The notes under the pieces are model-generated. The model saw only the letters and a program-made list of their open reading frames with translations. It did no database searches and was not told the origin of the DNA. From positions 1 to 14,094 of the forward strand of contig CAZVQC010000031.1 in NCBI GenBank assembly GCA_964629225.1: DNA of 14,094 bases. Direction: 5' to 3'. Source of the DNA: RUG14199 sp964629225. Lineage in GTDB: Bacteria; Bacillota; Clostridia; Oscillospirales; CAG-272. How positions within the stretch are numbered: the stretch's first letter is position 1; each line of letters starts with the position of its first letter. A program made the translations under genes and the position numbers. Positions 13,509-14,094 of the stretch are shown here, piece after piece.

Positions 13509-13599
13509 GAGAGTAGAACAAGACCGGGTACAAAGCTTTGATGCTTCACAACGATGACGACGTAGCTTTGCGCCCGTTCAAATGAGTTGTTCTGCTCTC
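13509..13599 (-). promoter_or_regulatory. Long 5' leader hairpin of the spore-protein mRNA
   Basis: Outer arms GAGAGTAGAACAA (13509-13521) and TTGTTCTGCTCTC (13587-13599) pair over 13 positions, with one mismatch that is G-T-like on one strand. Inner arms CGGGTACAAAGCT (13525-13537) and AGCTTTGCGCCCG (13564-13576) pair over 11 of 13. The 26-base apex is 13538-13563. The structure starts where the sigma-G-like promoter should begin transcription and ends 44 bases before the start codon. I do not recognise a known riboswitch class. Confidence 0.7.
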
Positions 13600-13605
13600 C
13601 GCTCT

Positions 13606-13634
13606 TAGTATGGTCTGCAGGAAAGTTATTATGA
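13606..13634 (-). promoter_or_regulatory. Sigma-G-like promoter of the spore-protein gene
   Basis: Minus-strand -10 CATACTA (13606-13612) is an exact match to the forespore sigma-G consensus. It is preceded, at 17 bases, by TCATA (13630-13634), four of five bases of the -35 consensus. Genes of this protein family are forespore-expressed under sigma-G in Bacillus, which supports the call. The predicted transcription start is near 13599. Confidence 0.65.
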
Positions 13635-14040
13635 ATGGAAATTTTTATTCTATTAACAAATTAAAAACGCATGATTACAGGCTTGCTTAGACGACGGTAA
13701 AAACTGAGAAAAATCAAGTATTGTTTTAAAAACGGTATTGTTACAGGGGGTGTTTCAATGACAATATAGATGATAGTTGTTGTGATCATGCTTTTGCAAA
13801 TGGTGAAATTCTACTCACACGGCACACGATAGGTCGTTTTGGGGGCTTTTTTGCGGCATTTCCACTTGGGGTGATAAATTAGTGCCAAGACTGATGAAAC
13901 GAGCAAGAAAGCAGGTTATATCGTGCCCTATCGCACTGCCCACGGCACCTAAGGCGGGAGAAGATCTCTTTGCGGCAACGTAGACGGTACAATATCACCT
14001 CACTACCCTTTGTTAACTATAAAACAAACCCGCACCGAAG
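13635..14040. other. Gene-free stretch with nested short inverted repeats
   Basis: About 400 bases with no convincing gene on either strand. Between 13821 and 13933 there are nested complementary pieces: GGCACACGATA (13821-13831) with TATCGTGCC (13919-13927), CGATAGG (13827-13833) with CCTATCG (13927-13933), and short inner CGTTT/AAACG and CTTGG/CCAAG pairs. These could form a structured RNA of about 110 bases, but the pairing is interrupted and no known family is recognised. Confidence 0.35.
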
Positions 14041-14094
14041 CCTTCCCCCTGCGGCTGAGCGGGGGAAGGGGGACCGCTTGCGGTGGATGGGGGT
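14041..14094. repeat. GC-rich double-hairpin repeat at the window end
   Basis: CCTTCCCCC (14041-14049) pairs with GGGGGAAGG (14061-14069), and ACCGC (14073-14077) pairs with GCGGT (14080-14084), followed by GGATGGGGG. This form resembles interspersed repeats I remember from gut Clostridia. The window ends inside it, as assembly contigs often do at multi-copy repeats. Confidence 0.6.

Noticed and set aside
13509..13599. A GEMM-I (cyclic di-GMP) riboswitch in the spore-protein leader, suggested by GCGCAAAGCTAC
   Set aside because: Only this short fragment resembles the class. The two-helix core and its tetraloop and receptor are missing, and the fragment pairs fully in the long hairpin.
1..14094. 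CRISPR arrays, transposase genes or a complete defence system
   Set aside because: No regularly spaced direct repeats, cas-like, transposase-like or restriction genes are present in the window.

Overview
The window looks like chromosomal DNA from an endospore-forming member of the Firmicutes (Clostridia), probably an anaerobe of the gut or a similar habitat. The clearest sign is a gene for an alpha/beta-type small acid-soluble spore protein. The GGAGG-type ribosome binding sites, strong sigma-A promoters with 17-base spacers, and hairpin-plus-T-run terminators fit that group. The genus cannot be told from this sequence. Both ends run into odd or repeat-like sequence (a tRNA cut at its anticodon loop at the left, a GC-rich double hairpin at the right), so this may be a whole assembly contig that stopped at repeats.

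Layout. Positions 1-84 hold the 5' half of a tRNA-Arg(CCU) on the minus strand, joined to non-tRNA sequence. Next, on the minus strand, is a small hot-dog thioesterase of the FlK type (129-515). A plus-strand operon follows: htpG (Hsp90), birA (biotin ligase without a DNA-binding domain) and a phosphoglucomutase (870-5239). It ends at a two-way terminator, and facing it is a minus-strand operon of a GH65 disaccharide phosphorylase and beta-phosphoglucomutase (5298-8245). A minus-strand nadE (8383-9120) is divergent from a plus-strand pair, a TPR protein and a DUF4037 nucleotidyltransferase-like protein (9268-10984). About 200 bases with a perfect 18-bp inverted repeat separate this pair from a minus-strand radC plus methyltransferase operon (11369-12986). 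The last gene is the spore protein (13267-13464, minus). The final 460 bases carry no gene.

How the genes work together. The sugar genes form a coherent set. GH65 phosphorolysis of an alpha-glucoside gives beta-glucose-1-phosphate, which beta-phosphoglucomutase turns into glucose-6-phosphate. The convergent PgcA-type mutase handles the alpha anomer. HtpG, BirA and PgcA are probably co-transcribed, but share no obvious pathway. The TPR/DUF4037 pair has its own promoter and terminator, overlaps by 8 bases and has no assigned function, so it is the best candidate here for an uncharacterised two-gene system.

The most unusual non-coding signals are: a sigma-G-like promoter whose predicted start puts a 91-base hairpin at the very 5' end of the spore-protein mRNA; a perfect 11-bp hairpin in the first codons of birA that reads as a terminator on the opposite strand; the broken tRNA-Arg; and the 18-bp inverted repeat between two convergent terminators. 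I did not find a clear, complete novel defence or mobile system.
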